A program made the position numbers and the translations under genes. DNA of 64,000 nucleotides from Lysobacter sp. Root76 (GTDB taxonomy: Bacteria; Pseudomonadota; Gammaproteobacteria; Xanthomonadales; Xanthomonadaceae): positions 187,662-251,661 of the forward strand of contig NZ_LMIK01000007.1 of NCBI RefSeq assembly GCF_001428685.1, written 5' to 3'. Of the stretch, positions 25,962 through 38,663 are shown piece after piece (within the stretch, counting starts at the first letter, position 1; the number at the start of each line of letters is the position of its first letter). A model generated the notes under the pieces. The model made no database searches, was not told where the DNA came from, and worked only from the letters and a program-made list of their open reading frames with translations.

Positions 25962-26125
25962 GCTTCCGCCTGCTGCGCATGCGGGTCACTTTCTCTTGCT
26001 AGCCCAAGAGAAAGTAACCAAAGAGAAGGGCTTGCCTAGACAAGCTTCCGCCTGCTGCGCATGCGGGTCACTTTCTCTTGCTAGCCCAAGAGAAAGTAAC
26101 CAAAGAGAAGGGCTTGCCTAGACAA
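25962..26125 (+). repeat. Perfect 82-bp tandem duplication
   Basis: Unit 1 (25962-26043) and unit 2 (26044-26125) are identical. Each contains GCTTCCGCCTGCTGCGCATG and an inverted repeat built on CTTTCTCTTGCTAG / CTAGCCCAAGAGAAAG. A divergent part-copy (AACAGCTTCCGCCGCTGCGC) lies near 25770. The CCAAGAGAAAGTAACCAAAG string is a common dispersed intergenic element in xanthomonads and related bacteria. Confidence 0.9.
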
Positions 26126-26265
26126 CCCTCCCGTGCGAGATCGGAGCGTGCGCGGTGATTTTTCGAAGGAACATCCTGTTCCTCGAAAAACGGCGCGCGT
26201 CCTGCGCGCCGCCCTTCGGGTCTGGGTGGGGTTGGGCAAGTGCGGTGCATTGGATTTCAATGCCG

Positions 26266-26350
<85 letters not shown>

Positions 26351-26415
26351 GCAAGGCGAATTGCAATTGCAACGGGCTAATTTGCCTCAGACGTTCGGAC
26401 GAAGACCGGTGGTTG

Positions 26416-26450
26416 CATAGGATGCGGTGAGCCGCAAGCAAACCGCATCG
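26416..26450 (+). repeat. Dispersed GGATGCGG...CCGCATC inverted-repeat element
   Basis: ATAGGATGCGG-TGAGCCGCAA-GCAAACCGCATCG, a second copy of the element found at 12379-12410. Arms GATGCGGT and ACCGCATC can pair. Confidence 0.7.
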
Positions 26451-26517
26451 CGGCGACGCGTGATTCCCGACCGCTATCCGCCCCGGGCCTCGCCCAGGCG
26501 CAGGCCGCGCACTCGCC

Positions 26518-26961
26518 TCAGCGCGAAGCCACCGCCGCAACCACGACACCGGCCGTCATCCAGGCCCAGTCGGTCGGGCTGTTGGCGAGTTGGGTCAGCA
26601 GCCAGGCGTGGTGCGGGCCGAGTTTGAACAGCGAGTCCAGCATGCCCACGCCCAGCGACAGGCCGATCTGGGTCGCGGCGATGCTCCAGCTGTACATGAC
26701 CACGATCGCGACGGTGCCGAAGACGCCGAGCAGGGCGCGGTGCCGGCCCGGGCGCCAGCCGCCCAGGCGCAGCATCCAGGCCAGGTCGAGGGCGCCGATC
26801 ACCGTCATCCAGCTGTTCTGGCGGCCGCTGTACAGGCTCAGCAGCAGCCATACCGCGACGAAACCCAGGGTGCCGAGCAGGAACAGCGACCAGGCCAGCG
26901 AACGCGACGCCAGCGACCTCGATTCAGGCGCGGCGGGGGCGGGCTGGGCGGGTGCGATCAT
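26518..26961 (-). CDS. Hypothetical inner-membrane protein
   Basis: A 147-residue protein started at ATG 26961 (MIAPAQPAPAAPESR), with a Pro/Ala-rich cytoplasmic N-terminus and four predicted helices: LFLLGTLGFVAVWLLLSLY, SWMTVIGALDLAWMLRLGG, ALLGVFGTVAIVVMYSWSI and WAWMTAGVVVAAVA. An alternative start about 15 codons upstream is possible. It resembles conserved hypothetical membrane proteins of xanthomonads; no function can be assigned. It is divergent from sufT. Confidence 0.7.
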   Translation of the reverse strand: MIAPAQPAPAAPESRSLASRSLAWSLFLLGTLGFVAVWLLLSLYSGRQNSWMTVIGALDLAWMLRLGGWRPGRHRALLGVFGTVAIVVMYSWSIAATQIGLSLGVGMLDSLFKLGPHHAWLLTQLANSPTDWAWMTAGVVVAAVASR

Positions 26962-27190
26962 CTGGGGCTCGGGCGGCGGGGGAATCCAGCCGCACAGCAT
27001 AGCCGGCCGCGTGGCCGCGGGCAGTGCCTGAAGTCGGCCTGCCGCCAGGACAGGCGGGCACAGCGCCTCAGCCCTGCCGGTTTGACGACGCCCCGGCGAC
27101 GCTGCGATCCACGCCCGGGTCCGGGCCCGGCGCAGCCCCCTGATAGACTGCGCGCCTTGTGCGCAAGCGCGGCACCCCAATCTTTCACGC

Positions 27191-27742
27191 ATGTACTCCC
27201 GTAGCAGCGAACCCGTCCGTTTCGAGCGCGATTGCGCCGTCGTCCTTGTGCCGCAGGGCGAACAGGTAACCCTGCCCGCCGGCAGCGTCGGCTACATCAC
27301 CCAGGCCCTGGGCGGCAGCTATACCGTGTTCGTCGAAGGCAATCTGTTCCGGATCTCGGGCAAGGATGCCGACGCCATCGGCAAGGAACCGCCGGAACCG
27401 CTGGAACTGCCCGCGGGCGCCGACGACGAGGCGGTCGAGCAATTGGTGTGGAAGCAGCTGCGCACCTGTTTCGATCCGGAAATCCCGATCAACGTGGTCG
27501 ACCTGGGCCTGGTCTACGAGGCCCTGATCAAGCCCCGCGACGATGGCCAGCGCACGGTCGAAGTGCGCATGACGCTGACCGCGCCGGCCTGCGGCATGGG
27601 CGACATCCTGGTCGACGACGTGCGCAGCAAGCTGGAAATGATCCCGACCGTGGCCGAGGCCGACGTGGAGCTGGTGTTCGACCCGCCGTGGGGCCGGCAC
27701 ATGATGTCCGAGGCCGCGCGCCTGGAAACCGGCATGTTCTGA
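27191..27742 (+). CDS. sufT: SufT, DUF59-family Fe-S cluster assembly factor
   Basis: A 183-residue protein with an N-terminal extension (about residues 1-70, FERDCAVVLVPQGEQVTLPAG) typical of the stand-alone SufT family and a C-terminal MIP18/DUF59 domain (about 78-175: LRTCFDPEIPINVVDLGLVYE and MTLTAPACGMGDILVDDV). SufT and its relatives assist maturation of Fe-S proteins, as auxiliary factors to Suf. The conserved Cys in TAPACGMG is present. Here it is a single-gene unit ended by a strong terminator, with no sufBCD genes in the window. Confidence 0.92.
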   Translation: MYSRSSEPVRFERDCAVVLVPQGEQVTLPAGSVGYITQALGGSYTVFVEGNLFRISGKDADAIGKEPPEPLELPAGADDEAVEQLVWKQLRTCFDPEIPINVVDLGLVYEALIKPRDDGQRTVEVRMTLTAPACGMGDILVDDVRSKLEMIPTVAEADVELVFDPPWGRHMMSEAARLETGMF

Positions 27743-27772
27743 GCGCGCCCGTCCGCGTGTGCGCCGCTATCG

Positions 27773-27799
27773 AAAACCCCGGCTTCGGCCGGGGTTTTT
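27773..27799 (+). terminator. Intrinsic terminator after sufT
   Basis: Stem AAAACCCCGGC / GCCGGGGTTTT with TTCG tetraloop (27773-27798) and a T run to 27799; the A run upstream also allows it to work for the opposite strand. Confidence 0.93.
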
Positions 27800-27989
27800 G
27801 TTTAGGTCCGCTGGAAATCGAGCGCGTTCCGCGATCCGCAGAGTGGTTCGCGCGGCGGCAGCGGGCGGCTGACCGTCGATGCCTGTCAGGCCCGATGCGC
27901 CGGCAGTCGGACCTGGCGACGCAGGCGGGGCGGCCCGGAGCTTGCGGCGGTTTTTCACCAGGCGATAAACGCAACCGTATGTGAAAATT

Positions 27990-28005
27990 TGTGATGCGAG
28001 CCACA
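27990..28005. promoter_or_regulatory. Clp/CRP-like site upstream of the first S8 protease
   Basis: TGTGA-TGCGAG-CCACA (27990-28005) matches the CRP/Clp consensus TGTGA-N6-TCACA at nine of ten positions and is flanked by AAAT... / ...CAAAT. It lies about 200 bp upstream of the protease start. Clp is the xanthomonad CRP homologue that controls extracellular enzymes. The rest of 27800-28205 shows no gene. Confidence 0.5.
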
Positions 28006-28205
28006 CAAATAGCGGCGTGATCGGGGGTTAGCGCATTGTTCGTGCCGGAGTCGGCTCCTTAGCGTGGATGGCGTGCGGCGGAGTGCCGCACGAAACGTGT
28101 CGTCCCGGGCTCTGGCCGCAACGCGGCAATGCATGCGGAGACCAGCGGGGCGATTCCTGCCGCATTCCTGCGGCGTATTCGGTTTCCATCTCGGGGGTTT
28201 CAAGG

Positions 28206-30210
28206 ATGTCCATTTCCAATCACGGCCGCGTTCGCGTCCACGCGCTGGCCGCCGCCACCGCGGTCGCGCTGACCAGCTTGTGCGCCGCGCCGGCCTTCGC
28301 CGGCCGCATGAGCGTGTCCGGCCTGCAGGCCGAAGGCAGCTACGACCAGTTCATCGTGAAGTACAAGGACGCGGCGGCCGAGCGCAGCAGCGCGAGCGCA
28401 TTGCAGTCTTCGCTCAGCGGCGCCGCACGCGCGCTGCCGGCGGTGTCCGGCAAGCACCTGGGGCTGAAGCAGCTGCGCCGCATGGCGCTGGGCGCGGACG
28501 TGGTGCGCAGCGACCGCAAGCTCAATCGCTCCGAAGCCGAATCGTTGATGCGCCAGATCGCGGCCGATCCCAACGTCGAATACGTCGAACCCGATCTGGT
28601 CATGCAGGCCCTGGCGACGCCCAACGACCCGCGCTACAACGAGCAGTGGCACTACGCCACCAACGCGACCGGCGCCAACGTGTCCAGCGCCTGGGACACC
28701 TCCACCGGCACCGGCGTAGTCGTCGCGGTCATCGACAGCGGCCGTCTGGCCCATACCGATCTGGATGCCAACACCCTGACCGGCTACGACTTCGTGACCT
28801 CGACCACCACCGGCAACGGCGGTTCGGGCGACGGCAACGGCCGCGACGCCGATCCGACCGACTCGTCCAACGTCAAGCACGGCACCCACGTGGCCGGCAC
28901 CATCGCCGCGGTCACCAACAACAGCGTCGGCGTCGCCGGCGTGGCCTACAACGCCAAGGTCGTGCATGCGCGCGTGCTCGGCAACGGCGGCTACGGTTCG
29001 ACCTCGGACATCGTCGACGCGATCACCTGGACGTCGGGCGGCACCGTCACCGGCGTGCCGGCCAACGCCAACGTGGCCGAGGTCATCAACCTCTCGCTGG
29101 GCGGCACCGGCGCCTGCGGCCTGAGCTACCAGAACGCGATCACCGCCGCGATCAACCGCGGCACCACCGTGGTCATCGCCTCCGGCAACAGCAACAACGA
29201 CGTGTCGAATTTCTCGCCGGCCAACTGCCCGGGCGCGATCTCGGTCGCTTCCAGCGATATCAACGGCAACCGCGCGTGGTACTCGAACTACGGCGCGACC
29301 ATCGACATCACCGCGCCGGGCGGCGAAACCTGCTCGCCGCTGGTCGAGTTCCTGGCGCTGGGCGAGTCCACCTCGGGCAAGTGCCAGCAGAACCACGAAG
29401 CCAACGGCATCCTCTCCACCTACAGCGGCAACGGCTATTTCTTCAACCAGGGCACCTCGATGGCCGCGCCGCACGTGGCCGGCATCGTCGCCCTGATGCA
29501 GGCGGCGGCGCCGTCGCCGAAGACCCCGGCCCAAATCCAGACCATCCTGGCCAACACCGCGCGTCCGATCACGGCCGCCAAGTGTCCGGGCGGTTGCGGT
29601 CCGGGCCTGGTCGACGCGGCCGCGGCGGTGCTGGCTGCGCAAGGCGGTGGCGGCAACGCCGCACCGGTGGCGAACTTCACGTCTTCGGCCAGCGGCCTGA
29701 CGGTGGCGTTCACCGACTCGTCGACCGACAGCGACGGCAGCAGCGACCAACCCGAGCAAGACCTACTCGGCCGCCGGCACCTACACGGTGACGCTGACGG
29801 TGACCGACGACGACGGCGCGACCAACACCAAGACCGCCACGGTCACGGTGTCCACCGGCGGCGTGCAGACCTACACCAACGGCACCGATGTCAGCATTCC
29901 GGACAACAACGCGACCGGCGTGAGCAGTTCGATCGTGGTCTCGGGCCGGACCGGCAATGCGCCGAGCAACGCCTCGATCTCGGTCAACATCGTGCATCCG
30001 TACAAGGGCGACCTGATCGTCGACCTGATCGCGCCGGATGGTTCGGTCTACAACATCCATAACCGCAGCGGCGGCAGCGCCGACAACGTCACCGGCACCT
30101 TCACCAAGGACCTGTCGACCGAACCGCTCAACGGCACCTGGAAGCTGCGTGCCGCCGATCGTGCCGGCGCGGACGTGGGCTACATCGATACCTGGAGCAT
30201 CACGTTCTGA
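28206..30210 (+). CDS. Secreted S8 subtilisin-like protease with PKD and P domains; frameshifted in PKD
   Basis: ATG 28206 begins a signal peptide (to about residue 32, AAPAFA), an inhibitor I9 propeptide (about 45-130, YDQFIVKYKD) and a subtilase domain with catalytic Asp177 (VAVIDSG), His225 (HGTHVAG) and Ser418 (GTSMAAPHVAG). A PKD domain starts after VANFTSSASGLTVAFTDSS. At about 29742-29748 the frame breaks: relative to the intact Lys-C gene, 44 nt of the PKD (the SRSWNFGDG segment) are missing, and the rest of the PKD and the P/Homo B domain continue to 30210 in the +1 frame. As read, the original frame stops at 30062. The protease domain is complete, so activity may survive without the tail. 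Confidence 0.9.
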
Positions 30211-30277
30211 TCGCGTTTCCGTCCGGCACACGCAGCGCACGCGTTGCGTGCGCCGGACTCCGACAGCGATGTACCCC

Positions 30278-30305
30278 GGACCCCGGCTTCGGCCGGGGTC
30301 CTTTT
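30278..30305 (+). terminator. Intrinsic terminator after the first S8 protease
   Basis: Stem GGACCCCGGC / GCCGGGGTCC with TTCG loop, then TTTT (30302-30305). Confidence 0.88.
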
Positions 30306-30416
30306 CGATTCAGACTGGCGCGCGTAGCTTTCGTAGCAGACGCAACCCCATCGGCGCCGTCTGCCCGTTGATAGCGGAGTACCGATGAAATCACCGACCG
30401 AACAGGAGTCGTCACC

Positions 30417-30839
30417 ATGGCCTCGCGCTTCCGCCGTTTGCTGCTCTCGACCGCCGCGGCGGTCCTGTCGCTGGGCATGACCGCCTGCATGGCCGCCGGC
30501 CCCGCCCACGTCGGCGAACTGCAGGGCGACGGCCCGTACCAGCAGTTCATCGTCAAATATCGCGACGGCAGCGCGCCGGCCAGCCAGGAAGCCAGCGTCA
30601 AGGCCCGGCTGGACCGCACCGCCGGCAGCAGCGGCCTGAAGAGCGGCGCCCGTGCGGTCCGTCTGGAGCACAAGCTGCGGCTGTCGGTCGCCGCCGATGT
30701 GTTCCGCGCCGACCGCCCGCTGAGCAAGGCCGAGGCGCAGAAGCTGATGCAGGCCTTCGCCGCCGATCCGGATGTCGAGTACATCGAGATCGACGGCATC
30801 GTGACCACGATGCCGGTGGGCACCGGCGAGATCCGCTGA
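30417..30839 (+). CDS. Stand-alone I9 propeptide-like protein (possible protease inhibitor or chaperone)
   Basis: A 140-residue exported protein with no protease domain. After a signal sequence with a possible lipobox (SLGMTAC, Cys24) it contains YQQFIVKYRDGSAPASQEAS, LSVAADVFRADRPLSKAEAQ and FAADPDVEYIEID, which align with the I9 propeptides of the two flanking S8 proteases (FIVKYKDGSAPATN, GADVVRSDR, AADSNVEYVEVD). Free I9 proteins such as fungal POIA1 or yeast YIB2 inhibit subtilases or help them fold. AGGAG at 30404-30408 supports ATG 30417. It could equally be the remnant of a lost protease, but a clean stop and ribosome site argue for a real gene. Confidence 0.8.
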   Translation: MASRFRRLLLSTAAAVLSLGMTACMAAGPAHVGELQGDGPYQQFIVKYRDGSAPASQEASVKARLDRTAGSSGLKSGARAVRLEHKLRLSVAADVFRADRPLSKAEAQKLMQAFAADPDVEYIEIDGIVTTMPVGTGEIR

Positions 30840-30872
30840 GCCGCCTGCTTTCCTGTCCCTCCCTGTGCTTTC

Positions 30873-30956
30873 TGTAGGAGCGGCGTAAGCCGCGATGGGA
30901 ATGAAGCGGCGGCGCAGTTCGGTCTAGCGCAATCGCGGCTTACGCCGCTCCTACAG
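30873..30956 (+). repeat. Inverted pair of REP elements
   Basis: TGTAGGAGCGGCGTAAGCCG (from 30873) and its exact inverse at 30932-30956 give a 24-bp arm separated by about 36 nt. This BIME-like pair could fold as a long hairpin after the I9 gene. No gene is seen from 30840 to 31475. Confidence 0.88.
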
Positions 30957-31254
30957 GGGGGGCGGGCGGGTGTCAGGCGGGTGCGTCGACCCTGTATATC
31001 GCCGTTTATTCCAAGCGACCGGCTGATCCTGTGCGGTGAATTTGGAGGGCGGATAGTTAGGGCAGCCGGCCCCGCCGGGCGCTTCCGGGCCGGATAGGGC
31101 CTCGAACCCAGCCAGCTGCCGCGCAACGCCGGCGCGATCCGAATTCTCCATAGAAAACGGCCACTTGGAATAGGTTCCCGGACCTAGCGCCGCAACTCGA
31201 TGTTGCGGTGCCGCATTTAACCGTGTCAATTTCACGTGAAAGCGGTTACCGGGA

Positions 31255-31280
31255 ATATTTGTGACGCTCATCACAAATAT
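31255..31280. promoter_or_regulatory. Perfect Clp/CRP-type palindrome upstream of the second S8 protease
   Basis: Arms ATATTTGTGA (31255-31264) and TCACAAATAT (31271-31280) are perfect inverse copies separated by CGCTCA. The core TGTGA-N6-TCACA is the exact CRP/Clp consensus. It lies about 200 bp upstream of the protease start at 31476, the same distance as the weaker site before the first protease. Confidence 0.75.
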
Positions 31281-31475
31281 CTGTGCCAAGTAGGTGGATT
31301 TCCTGGTTGCGGCCTGGCTGGAAGGTCGACTAGCGTCACTTTGCGGACACATTTTGTCACTTGGTCCGTACACAACCGTCTGAGCATCGGGTCGGGGCAA
31401 GTCCTCCGGCCACGCAGAGCTTCTGACGGTTTTTGCCGCATCCAGCGGCTTATTCCAGCTTCGGGGGTTTCACAG

Positions 31476-33501
31476 ATGTCTCAGCTGTCCTCGCGCCGCA
31501 TTCGCGTGCACGCCCTGGCCGCCGCCACGGTAGCCGTACTGGCGTCCAGCGCCATCGCCGCTCCGGCGTTCGCCGCCGGCCGCGTCAACCTTGCCGGCCT
31601 GCAATCTTCCGAGAAAGTTCAGCGCTTCATCGTCAAGTACAAGGACGGCAGCGCGCCGGCCACCAACGCCACCACCCTGCAGCGCACGCTGAGCACGGCC
31701 GCCACGACCGCCGGCGCCGGCAAGGCCCTGGGCATCCGCTCGCTGCGCCGCACCGCGCTGGGCGCCGACGTCGTGCGCAGCGATCGCGCGCTCGACCGCG
31801 CCGAAGCCGAATCGCTGATGCGCCAGATCGCCGCCGACTCGAACGTCGAATACGTCGAAGTCGACAAGCTCAATCACGCTTTCCTGACCCCGAACGACAC
31901 CCGCTACAGCGAACAGTGGGGCTATTCGGGCACCTACGGCATCAAGGCCGACCAAGCCTGGGACGTGACCACCGGTACCGGTTCGGTCGTGGCCGTGCTC
32001 GACACCGGCATCACCAACCACAGCGACCTCAGCGCCAACATCCTGCCGGGCTACGACTTCATCATCGACACCACCGTGTCGAACGACGGCAACGGCCGCG
32101 ACAGCGATCCCAGCGATCCGGGCGACTGGGTCAGCGCCAACCAGTGCGGCGGCACTCACCCCGCCCAGGGTTCGAGCTGGCACGGCACCCACGTGGCCGG
32201 CACCATCGCCGCGGTGACCAACAACGCCAAGGGCGTGGCCGGCGTCGCGCACGGCGCCAAGGTCGTGCCGGTGCGCGTGCTCGGCACCTGCGGCGGCTAC
32301 GACTCCGACATCGCCGACGCGATCATCTGGGCCTCGGGCGGCACCGTCAGCGGCGTGCCCGCCAACGCCAACCCGGCCGAGGTCATCAACCTCAGCCTCG
32401 GCGGTTCCGGCGCCTGCGGCACCACCACCCAGAACGCGATCAACAGCGCGGTCGGCCGCGGCACCACCCTGGTCATCGCCGCCGGCAACGACAACGTCAA
32501 CGTCTCCAACGCTTCGCCGGCGAACTGCAACAACGTCATCGCCGTGGCCTCGATCACCAGCACCGGTGCGCGTTCGAGCTTCTCCAACTACGGCGCGCTG
32601 ATCGACATCGCCGCTCCGGGCTCGAACATCCTGTCGACCCTCAACAGCGGTTCGACCACGCCGGGCGCGGAAACCTACGCCTCCTACAACGGCACTTCGA
32701 TGGCGACCCCGCACGTCGCCGGCGTCGTGGCGCTGATGCAGGCCGCCGCCACCACGCCCAAGACCCCGGCCGAGATCGAATCGATCATCAAGGCCAACGT
32801 CACCGCGTTCCCGTCGACCCCGTCGCAGACCATCGGCCCGGGCATCCTCAACGCCAAGGCCGCGGTCGACGCCGTCAATGGCACCACCCCGCCGCCGACC
32901 GGCGTGCTGACCAACGGCACCCCGGTGACCGGCCTGTCCGGCAGCGCCGGCACCGAGCTGCGCTACACCCTGGTGGTGCCGGCCGGCGCCAGCGCCCTGA
33001 AGTTCGTGACCGCCAGCGGCAGCGGCGATGCCGATCTGTACGTGAAGTTCGGCAGCGCGCCGACCACGTCCAGCTACGACTGCAAGTCCGAAGGCAGCAC
33101 CAACGCCGAGACCTGCAACATCGCCACCGCCCAGGCCGGTACCTACCACGTGCTGGTGCGCGGCTACTCGACGTTCTCGGGCCTCAGCCTGACCGGCAGC
33201 TACACCACCGGCGGTGGCGGCACCCAGACCTACAGCAACACCACCGACTACACCATCAGCGACAACGCCACGGTCGACAGCCCGATCACGGTCTCCGGCC
33301 GTACTGAAGGTGGACCTGGTGGCTCCGGACGGTTCGCTCTACAACATCCACAACCGCAGCGGCGGCAGCGCCGACAACGTCAACAAGACGGTCACGCTGA
33401 ACCTGTCGACCGAAGCGCTGAACGGCACCTGGAAGCTGCGCGTCAACGACAACGCCGGCGGCGACACCGGCTACATCAACAGCTGGAGCGTCACGTTCTG
33501 A
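31476..33501 (+). CDS. Secreted S8 protease with PPC and P domains; frameshifted in the P domain
   Basis: Signal peptide to about residue 33 (AAPAFAAG), I9 propeptide (about 48-130), subtilase domain with Asp176 (VAVLDTG), His236 (SSWHGTHVAG) and Ser408 (NGTSMATPHVAG), then a pre-peptidase C-terminal PPC domain (about 485-577, SGDADLYVKFGSAP) in place of PKD, and a P/Homo B domain from about 583. At about 33306, after ITVSGRT, 62 nt are missing relative to the intact paralogue. The rest of the P domain ([19 protein letters not shown] to the end SWSVTF) is in the +1 frame and stops at 33501; the original frame runs to 33515. Catalytic domain intact. Confidence 0.9.
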
Positions 33502-33570
33502 TCCATACATTCTGATTCATGCGTTGCGATCGATAAATTCGCCGGCACGGATGCCGCGAACGCTCTCTCC

Positions 33571-33599
33571 GACCCCGGCTACGGCCGGGGTCTTTTTTT
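33571..33599 (+). terminator. Intrinsic terminator after the second S8 protease
   Basis: Stem GACCCCGGC / GCCGGGGTC with TACG loop, followed by seven T (33593-33599). Confidence 0.92.
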
Positions 33600-33768
33600 G
33601 CGCGCGCGATCGGGTGCGCGATCGGATGGGCGCCTTTACACCAAGTCGGCGTACACAAAAATGACTGGAATCGGTTACTGGTCATATGCATGACGAGCAT
33701 CACGGATGCGGTGTCGAATCGCGTCGAATCGCGCTTGTTCCACCGCGGGTGCGCGCTTAGCGTCGTGA

Positions 33769-36021
<2,253 letters not shown>

Positions 36022-36030
36022 TGCAGCACC

Positions 36031-36058
36031 GTCCTCTCCGGCTTCGGCCGGAGAGGAC
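36031..36058 (+). terminator. Hairpin after the Lys-C gene, weak terminator
   Basis: GTCCTCTCCGGC / GCCGGAGAGGAC with TTCG loop is a 12-bp stem; no T run follows. A second GGCCGGAGAGGACACGCC copy lies at about 36077-36094. It may act as a transcript-end stabiliser rather than a terminator. Confidence 0.55.
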
Positions 36059-36273
36059 ACGCCCTCGAAGGCCTTGGCCGGAGAGGACACGCCCGCGGGA
36101 GCGTCGATCCCGAACCCGGTACGTCCTCCCGCTCCCGCGCCCCACGCGCAGGGGCGGGAGCCCGCGTGCCTGAGCATTCGATCGAGCACGACCCACCCAA
36201 CCCTATGGATCGGCCCAGGCCGATCGATCGGCACGTTCGCAGCGGGCCCGAGCCCGCACGCCAGGAGACCGCC

Positions 36274-38518
36274 ATGCGCCTCGCCCACGCCGCCTTGCTG
36301 CTGCTCGCCTTCGCCGCCGCGGCCCCCGCCGCCGAAGACGAATCGGTATTCGTCACCGCCCATTACCGCGACCGCGCGCAGCTGCAGCGCATCGCCTCGC
36401 GCTTCCAGCATCTGATCGTCGACCGCGAAGCGCGCACCGTGCGCGTGGAGGCCCTGCCCGAGGACATCGCCGCGCTGCGCAGCGCCGGCTTCCGGGTCGA
36501 AGTCGACGCCGCCGCGACCGAACAGCTGCGGCGCATGCAGTCGGCGATGGCGAAGGCGCCGCTGCTGGGACCGGCCGCGATTCCCGGCTACGCCTGCTAC
36601 CGCACGGTCGAAGAGACCTACACCACCATGGACGACCTGGCCGCGACCAAGCCGAACCTGGCGCGCATCGCCAACATCGGCCCGAGCTGGCAGAAGAGCC
36701 GCGACGCCGCCACCGGTTACGAGATGAAGGTGCTGCGGCTGAGCAACACCGCCACCGACGCGGCGCTGCCGAACAAGCCGACCATGGTGGTGTTTGGTTC
36801 CATCCACGCCCGCGAGTACACCCCGGCCGAACTGCTCACGCGCTTCGCCGAATGGCTGGTCAACGGCTACGGCAACGACGCCGAGGCGACCTGGCTGATG
36901 GACAACTTCGCCTTCCAGCTGGTGCTGCAGGCCAATCCAGACGGCCGCAAGAAGGCCGAGGCCGGCGCGTCCTGGCGCAAGAACACCGACAACCTCAACG
37001 GCAGTTGCAGCGCCTCGTCCTACGGCATCGATCTCAATCGCAATTTCCCCTTCCACTGGAACAGCGCCGCCGGCGGTTCCAGCGGCAACGCCTGCGCCGA
37101 AACCTATCGCGGCCCGGCCAGCTCGTCGGAACCGGAGACCCAGAACCTGGTGCGCCTGGTCGCCGGTACCCGCAACGCCAGCGGCGTCTACACCGGCGGC
37201 CTGTTCCCGGACCGCCGCGGCGACGCGATCGGCAGCGCCGCGCCCGACGACTACCAGGGCCTGTTCTTCGACATCCACAGCTATTCGCAACTGGTGCTGT
37301 GGTCCTGGGGCGACACCACCACGCCGGCGCCGAACAGCGCGCCGCTGCAGACCCTGGGTCGGCGCCTGGCCTACTTCAACAACTACCGTCCGCAGCAGTC
37401 CAACGAGCTCTACGCCACCGACGGCACCACCGACGACACCATGTACGGCCTGCTCGGCGTGCCCAGCTACACGATCGAGCTCGGTGTGGCGTTCTTCGAA
37501 AGCTGCTCGACTTTCCAGAGCTCGACCTTGCCCAACAACCTGCGCGCGCTGCGCTACGCCGCGCGCAACCTGTACGCGCCGTACCAGTATCCGTCCGGGC
37601 CCGATACCCAGACCGTCGGCGCTTCGGCCGCGAGCGTGCCGGCCGGAACCCCGGTGACGATCACCGCCACCATCAGCGACGCGGCCTACAACCAGAGCAA
37701 CGGCAGCGAGCCGGTGCAGAACATCGCCTCCGCGCGCGCCTACCTCGACGCGCCGCCCTGGGCCGCCGGTGCGGTGCCGATAGCGATGAACGCCAGCGAC
37801 GGCAGCTACAACGCCAGCACCGAATCGGTGACGATCGCGGTGCCGACCACGGGCCTCAGCCCCGGCGCGCACATCGTCTATGTCCAGGCGACCGACGCCG
37901 CCGGCAAGCCCGGCACGCCCAATGCGGTGCGTTTCACCGTCACCGGCAGCGGCGGCAACGCGCCGCCGGTGGCGAACTTCAGCGCTGCGGTCAGCGGCCT
38001 GAGCGTGGCCTTCACCGACAGCTCCAGCGACGGCGACGGCAGCATCGTCTCGCGCAGCTGGAACTTCGGCGACGGCAGCAGCTCGACCGCGACCAACCCG
38101 AGCAAGACCTACGGCGCCGCCGGCACCTACTCCGTCACGCTGACGGTGACCGATGACGACGGCGCCACCAATACCAAGACTGCGGCGGTCATCGTCGGCA
38201 CCTCCGGCGCGCAGACCTACAGCAACGGCACCGACTACGCGATCAACGACAACGCCACCGTCGACAGCCCGATCTCAGTGACCGGCCGCACCGGCAATGC
38301 TGCACAGCTACAAGGGCGATCTGAAGGTCGACCTGGTCGCGCCCGACGGCACGCTCTACAACATCCACAACCGCAGCGGCGGCAGCGCCGACAACGTGGT
38401 CGGCACGTTCATCAAGGACCTGAGCAGCGAGCCGCTCAACGGCACCTGGAAGCTGCGCGTCAACGACAACGCCAGCGCCGACACCGGCACCCTCGACAGC
38501 TGGAGCATCACCTTCTGA
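36274..38518 (+). CDS. Secreted M14 zinc carboxypeptidase with PKD and P domains; frameshifted in the P domain
   Basis: ATG 36274 with AGGAG at 36263-36267. Signal peptide (1-20), propeptide (about 21-100), then an M14 domain with zinc ligands His178 and Glu181 (GSIHARE) and His335 (FFDIHSY), general base Glu402 (YTIELG), and the DLNRNFPF substrate motif. A Big-like domain (about 450-545), a PKD domain (about 550-640) and a P/Homo B domain follow. Near 38300, after GRTGNA, 32 nt are missing relative to the intact paralogue; the remaining P domain ([17 protein letters not shown] to the final SWSITF) is in the +1 frame to 38518. The original frame runs on to 38748. Would remove C-terminal residues from peptides. 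Confidence 0.9.
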
Positions 38519-38663
38519 CCGTGCACGCGCGCCGTTCCGGCCGCGGCCGGAGCGGCGTCGCCGCATCGTCGCCCGCGCGGCCGGGGCGACCCCCGGTTCC
38601 GGCCGTTCTTCCGTCGCGCCCCTCGCTGCTCGATCCCGGGCGCATCCACCAGGAGTCGCACCC

